DNA of 64,000 nucleotides from Cylicocyclus nassatus (Eukaryota; Nematoda; Chromadorea; Rhabditida; Strongylidae), in the NCBI GenBank assembly GCA_958299035.1, contig CATQJL010000316.1:21181676-21245675 (forward strand). Direction: 5' to 3'. Every line of letters starts with the position of its first letter. Positions within the stretch are counted from its first letter, which is position 1. Shown piece by piece: positions 58,857-64,000 of this stretch. The notes under the pieces were generated by a model. The model had not been told where the DNA came from. It did no database searches and saw only the letters and a program-made list of their open reading frames with translations. The position numbers and the translations under genes were made by a program.

Positions 58857-60096
58857 GGAAACGTGCTGTGGATAAGCTTATGGACAAGTCTGAGCTTAAC
58901 GGAATGCTATATCCTACGCAGTACAACAAGTGATGGTTGATAAGCCGTCTGATAGTTCGTTTGTCTAGGAGAACTTTTGCCATTCAGAGCACTTTCTTCG
59001 ACGATGCATTGCAACACCAGCAGAATCAAGTCATCTTTGAGATGATTTGTAGAAGCGTAAAAACACCAGAAGAGAAGGCGAGGGCTGCATCAGAATCTGC
59101 GCAGGAAAATGATTTAAAGGGACTGCGAAGCATTGGGGTAGAGAAGCAGAGAAAAGGAAAACCTTTGGGTCAGCTTCTGAAAGCTCATTCTCTAATTCTA
59201 CAGAGGGTGGTATAAGTTTCAGATAAGCTCCTACCCTTATTAAAAGTGAGACTACCTGTTAAAAAGCGGCACACGGAGGAAATTGTTATTAACAGGAAGG
59301 CAATGAAATGGGTTGATTACTGCCTGAAATCAAGATTTTTGAGTGTGATAAAAAAAGCACCATATGGTAGGTTTCATGCAACCAGGTGCGCCATTTTTTC
59401 TCCGGTTTAGAGGAGAGCCTGTGTAGCGCTACACTGTTTAACATATAATGAAACAATTTTTACGCAATAGAGGCTTCACAGAGCTGAATCTTCTATGTAG
59501 CGTGGTAAGTTATCTCATAATTTTTCTAGATCTGATCGTATTCCTATCGTACTTTAGACAAAATGCGCTATGGTTTCTGAATAGTATTGCGATTACTATG
59601 GTAGAAGGTGAGAATAGGTTAAAGGACTGATGAGGATATGACACGATTTGATATTACTGGATACTCACTGCAGATAATCTTTAGAGTCTCGTCGAAAAGA
59701 AGCAGTACCAAAGCTGGATCTGGTCACGAACGGGCCTGAATTTGAGGAATTTGACGACATTGGATCTGTTGTATGTGACAAAGAGGAATATCCTACAACT
59801 GTGCTGGAAGAGCAGTCCGGTCCATTTCATTGCACTGGTACGTCACGCGTTAGCTCCGAATCAACTTGAATTCAGGCTAATCAAAAAACTATGGGTTTTT
59901 TCGTTTTCGACTGATCAAATCTATCACAGATACAACACGACGTCAGGATCACCACCATTGGCCGTCGAGGAATCACCAAAAACGTTCCGAGAAGAGCAAA
60001 GTTAAGAAGAAATTAGGTGGAAAGAAGTTGAAAGCACGATTTAAGAGATCCGAGAAACTGCCAAGGATAGTAATTGATAGCTTTCATGAGAATTAG
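58857..60096 (+). CDS. Multi-exon gene of unknown function (5' end missing)
   Basis: Three exons join in phase: 58857-58929 (KRAVDKLMDKSELNGMLYPT), 58969-59168 (FFDDALQHQQNQVIFEMICR) and 59223-59366 (KLLPLLKVRLPVKKRHTEEI). The last two also join in phase: 59685-59837 (acidic, PEFEEFDDIGSVVCDKEEYP) and 59930-60096, a very basic tail (KSKVKKKLGGKKLKARFKRS) ending at TAG. Between them a segment at about 59559-59611 (QNALWFLNSIAITMVE) fits the phase of 59685; linking it to 59366 needs a 10-bp exon near 59411, so that part is unresolved. Introns are 39-92 bp with good acceptors. The charged, Lys-rich sequence suggests a nucleic-acid-associated protein, which is only inference. Upstream exons may lie beyond the Helitrons. 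Confidence 0.55.
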
Positions 60097-60390
60097 TCGA
60101 CATCTTAAATATAAGTTGCATTGATTGGACACTGTACGTTTATATCCGACGTATGCATGTATTTTATGTGCTTTCTCGAGTTACTTTTAAAAATCTGAAA
60201 CAGGCACACACGCATCTTCTAATTAGCTGTGAAGGTCTCGCTACTTTTCGAGAACTTCCAATCTTGGAGATTTCTCAATATTCAAAATAAGTTTCAAACT
60301 GTGCTGCTCTTTCTACTTTATTGAATTCCTTAAGTTTCTCCGATTATACCAAGGAAAGTAGGGATTTTTCAAAGCTTAATAACATATACA

Positions 60391-60863
60391 ATACCGCTCG
60401 TAATTTTGAAAAAAAAGAGACGCGATTGCCGATTCATGTGACATCAACGTATGGTAACCATATCTCGCGTCAGAGCGGACAAATTCCTAAACCAAGGACA
60501 CATTCGATTCAACTCGGCGCTGTGTATCTTTTGATATATAGAATTGCCCGCTTGGGCACAGTAGGAGGCCAGATTCCGCAATCGTTCCAGACTTCTGGCT
60601 ACGGTATGTTGGTTACTCATGTGATGCATTGCACTCAGTGGGCAACCTACCGTAAGCACAACTCTGAAACGATTCGCGGAATCTGGGCTCCTACTGTGTC
60701 CAAGCGGGCATTTCTATATTCAGAGGATACACAGCGCCGAGTCAAATCGAATGGTGTCCTTGGTTTAGGAAGTCGTCCGCTCTGACGCGAGATATGGTTA
60801 CCATACGTTGATGTCACATAAATCGGGCAATGGCGTCTTTTTTTTGAAAATTACGAGCGGTAT
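60391..60863. mobile_element. 475-bp near-perfect foldback element
   Basis: The ends ATACCGCTCGTAATTTT and AAAATTACGAGCGGTAT are complementary, and the pairing continues almost to the centre near 60625 (GGTAACCATATCTCGCGTCA, CACAGCGCCGAGT, CTACTGTG, GATTCCGC words all recur inverted). The frame at 60321-60785 is a product of it. No clear target duplication is seen. Confidence 0.85.
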
Positions 60864-60917
60864 TCTATCTTCTTAAAATACTCAAAAACATTTTTTTTAT
60901 ATGAGGTACTCTACTTA

Positions 60918-61027
60918 GGGTTGTTTCACACTGCAGTCGCTGCAGCGACGGCAGTTATATTGGGGCGGGCAAAAGGTATCGATTGATCGACTGCCGTCGC
61001 TGCAGCGACTGCAGTATGAAACAGCCC
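60918..61027. mobile_element. 110-bp MITE with TTA target duplication
   Basis: The ends are GGGTTGTTTCACACTGCAGT and complement, flanked by TTA on both sides (60915-60917 and 61028-61030). GTCGCTGCAGCGAC is a palindrome present in each arm. This fits the PIF/Harbinger type. Confidence 0.85.
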
Positions 61028-61030
61028 TTA

Positions 61031-62853
61031 CCTTTGAGAATTCATTCGTGCTTTCGTGTTTTCTCATTTCTACAACAATTCCGAATTTTTTCCCTATTTA
61101 TCAAAACAACTCAAAATTTTTGAGTCTTTCAGCGATGAAAGTCTGTAGTCTTGTACTTAAACGCTGCTTAATTTGAACTTTCGGTATAGGGCATACCAAC
61201 CACCATCGGTCGCGGGTACCCAGGAGATGAGGCAGCGCGTGTGCACTGCAAGCAGAGGAGATCGCACTTGAGCGCAAAAGCTAACCGCGTGTAGACTTGT
61301 GATGTCAGTTCATCGCCTGTACATCTTCGATTTACCTTCTATTCTCATGTTAAAGTAGATTCTGTGCTTGTATCGACTACATAACACTTCTGATCATTCC
61401 GTTTGAGTGAAGAGTGCCAAGCAGGGACGGTACGCTTTTTTCGCTCATGCATGGGGTAGACTACCATCCCTACTAAGATTGGGAGACTTTAGCACGCTTT
61501 GCACAGGTCTGATTGAGAAAATGTTATGTTTACCTGATTTGATTGGTCTATTACTAGAGATTAGAGGAGAAACATGTACGAGTATGTTAACAAGGTGTGC
61601 AACGTTCTCAAATCTGTTAATCTCGGATTGGCGACATAATGAGTGTCGAAGACAAATGCGGTCACACACAGCCATATTACCTGTTTTTCGTTAGCGACAT
61701 GGCAGACAAGAAGTTTGAGGTGTTGATACAAGCATAGCATGTGAAACATGAATAATAAGATCACAGATCTAACAGCAGGTGCTTTTTGCTCGGGCGCTAA
61801 TTCCGCTGCTTGCGTCGCGCGCTTGCAGCCTCGTCGCTGGATACCCACGACGACGGTGGTTGGTAAGCTCTATGCTTTGAATGGAGCCCTTACATGGCTT
61901 AAACTCTTTCACATTATCCTCCAACATTCTTCAATTTTTCCGGTTTTTTTTTTGAAACTCCTCGAAATTTTGGACATCACTAACTCGGTAATAAGTGAGA
62001 TTTTCTCTCTGCATTCGCTTGACCTGCAAAAGTCATCATAAGCTGTGCGATATGTTGCACGCCGATACATGATACTGCAGAGCAACCTATTTGATGGGTA
62101 AAACTCACCGGAAATTTGAATAGGCTCACTCAGGGATTTTTACTTCACTGGAGAGCCCCACCCCCTACGGCGAAGGGCAAAAGTATTCCTGGACCGGTTT
62201 CATGGAAATTTTTGGATCATAGCTACGTTTCCTAGCTTTTCAATTTTCGAGTTATGGCGTGATTTCAAACCAGTGTCTTCGGAATTCTCTCCAAGATGTC
62301 TTAAAACTTTGAAACATATATGACGTAATTAGGCACAAACTATGCACGTTTGCAGAATTACGTACCTTCAGCCCTACAGTGACCGATTTTTCAAAAGTAG
62401 ATTTCTTGAAAATTATCCATAATTCATCAAAAGACGATATCAACAGCCCGTTTCGAGAATACATCTGCAATTTTTCCAATTTTTTCTACATCGTCTGAAC
62501 ATGCTTTCTCGTTGAAATTGAAAACTAATAAAAAAAACTTTTTTTGACTTCTTTTAGAGTCACCCGATTCAGCTTTAAAACAAAGTAAGTTTAGTGAACT
62601 ACCATTTGCATAGAGAAGGGCGATGGCTCTTTAGCACTTCTCTAACCTAAGAACGCTGTTGCACATTCGTAAGTGGCTCAATTCGCACACAAAATCTTTA
62701 TGCTATTGCCAGAACTTCATTGCATAATTCCACATATTGAAATGCGCTCGGATTGCAAGAGTATCCTTAGAACTGTACAAAAAATCAGATCATCATATGA
62801 TTACGAAGGATAAGCAAGAAAAGAGCAGCTTTGGTGAGATCTGGAGATGTCCA
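61031..62853. other. No gene seen
   Basis: A+T-rich DNA. Frames at 61407-61694 and 61748-62041 have no recognisable motif or consistent splice partners. It probably lies downstream of the gene at the right edge. Confidence 0.35.
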
Positions 62854-64000
62854 TTAGATAGGATCAGCTCTTCGCACTGCTGATCTTGGCAGATGGATCT
62901 GTTGTCCATTATCCCATGCGATAATACAGCACTGCTCACCCATTAGCTAAAATCATTCAAGATTATGACGTCATACGGGCTTTGGCCTTGTGTTTTTTAA
63001 AGGTTGAGTTAAGAGACTGCGCTAGTGACTTGTTTCCAGTTGTCATTGATCGAAACATTTTTTTAAAATAATAATCTTGTGGAATTTAATGACCCTGCCA
63101 AATTTTTTTCTAGGCAATTTTCAGACACTTTTTTTTAGTCTATATTGAATAAGATCGCTAATCCGGTCGTGGTTTTGTAAAACTGAAACTGAGGATCTAA
63201 TTGCAAGAACCTAAAGTAGAAGAGCAGACAAATGACAATATTCAACGGTCAAATTATCTGTAACTTAATGTGCGTACTGCACATAACACATGGCATTTTA
63301 CGACTTCTGCGGACTAAGAATTAACTTGCCAATTTCTGGAATTTCTTCTTACTTGGAGCTTACATAGGGGCAAAGATGTGAATGTCATGACTGACAGTCT
63401 AGCTATCATAACAAATTCAAATATCTGATTATGAGATTTACAGACTGATTAGAATCTAATGCCATGGGGCAAGGAATATTGCGCGAGCCTCTCATATTAA
63501 ATTGCAAAAAACTGATTGTACCCATTTTATGTCTCCCGAGCTTTTGCATTCATGCAAAAGGGTAAAAGTTGGACATACGCTGACTTCGTCAATTCGTCAG
63601 CAAAAAATGGGAATATTATTTTCTCTGTGATTTCATTTCAAAATGTCAACTTCTCGTCACCTGTGTAATCTCTCCCCTCATCAGCAACATGTGATGTTTC
63701 ATCGGTGCCCAGTCCTCATATCGAATGTCAAACAGATACGAGCACTTTGGATCTTGGTACTCTTCGCAACCAATACATTTTGCTAGGGTGTGATTGTTCC
63801 TAAAAATATGCATCTGTCAATTTCCCGGGAACATAGAAAGCTCCCTATCCCTACCTATCGTAGATGAATGGAAGGGTGAGCGAGTCATCGACCATGTACC
63901 TGAAAACTGCTGAACATTAAGTGATTATCCAAAATCGAATTATAGACAATGCTGACCTAACAAATGGCCTCCAATAGAGGTCCACAGCTTCTCGGCGCCA
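62854..64000 (-). CDS. 3' part of an unknown gene running off the right edge
   Basis: Four exons on the minus strand keep phase. 63957-64000 (WRREAVDLYWRPFV) and 63855-63899 (YMVDDSLTLPFIYD) come first. Then 63661-63799 contains AKCIGCEEYQDPKCSYLFDI and WAPMKHHMLLMRGEITQ, and a final exon 62854-62946 (LMGEQCCIIAWDNGQQIHLP) ends at TAA. Introns 1 and 2 are about 55 bp with TTTTCAG and ATTTTTAG acceptors; the last is 714 bp, so the final exon is less sure. Together they give about 106 residues. The Cys pairs (CIGC, CC) suggest an extracellular or lumenal protein, but no family is recognised. The 5' end lies outside the window. Confidence 0.55.

Noticed and set aside
60321..60785. 154-codon frame
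   Set aside because: It lies within a near-perfect foldback and has no protein-family features.

Overview
This is animal nuclear DNA, almost certainly from a nematode and probably a rhabditid or strongylid type. The genes I could resolve have many short exons and introns of about 40-60 bp. Introns end in pyrimidine-rich TTTTCAG/TTTTAG acceptors, and two genes have a splice acceptor directly in front of the start codon, as expected for spliced-leader trans-splicing. There are no operon-like prokaryotic genes, and most long open frames are by-products of repeats.

Host genes are few. The one I recognise is a nine-exon ortholog of the spliceosomal protein WBP11 on the minus strand (36677-39483), complete from start to stop. 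A two-exon small membrane protein is likely at 51754-52006 (minus). A multi-exon gene of unknown function runs from about 58857 to 60096 (plus), and the 3' part of another unknown gene enters from the right edge (62854-64000, minus).

Everything else is mobile or repetitive DNA. The left 4.6 kb is a decayed tandem satellite with foldback elements. Positions 4699-21380 and 22843-34245 are two direct, diverged copies of one roughly 11-kb block. They differ mainly by insertions, so one copy often preserves the empty site of an element present in the other. Elements dated this way include a hAT element with an 8-bp target duplication (9132-10155), a solo LTR with a 5-bp duplication (14925-15777), a large foldback carrying hammerhead-ribozyme motifs (11281-11869) and a composite Helitron pair (18804-20778).

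The right part of block B ends in nested hAT elements (34032-36492 containing 34438-35950). Further right are a short LTR retrotransposon inside a Harbinger-like MITE (40910-43383), a broken hAT transposase gene (about 47440-51155) and a second copy of the Helitron pair (56163-58502), whose last element contains perfect 120-bp tandem repeats.

The least ordinary signals are: two different Helitron families joined end to end at two loci, one of which has a recognisable empty site; tandem multiplication of a Helitron 5' end; and a near-perfect 590-bp inverted repeat with a degenerate hammerhead ribozyme on each arm. All coordinates and alignments were made by eye; family names rest on termini, target duplications and short motifs, not on database searches.
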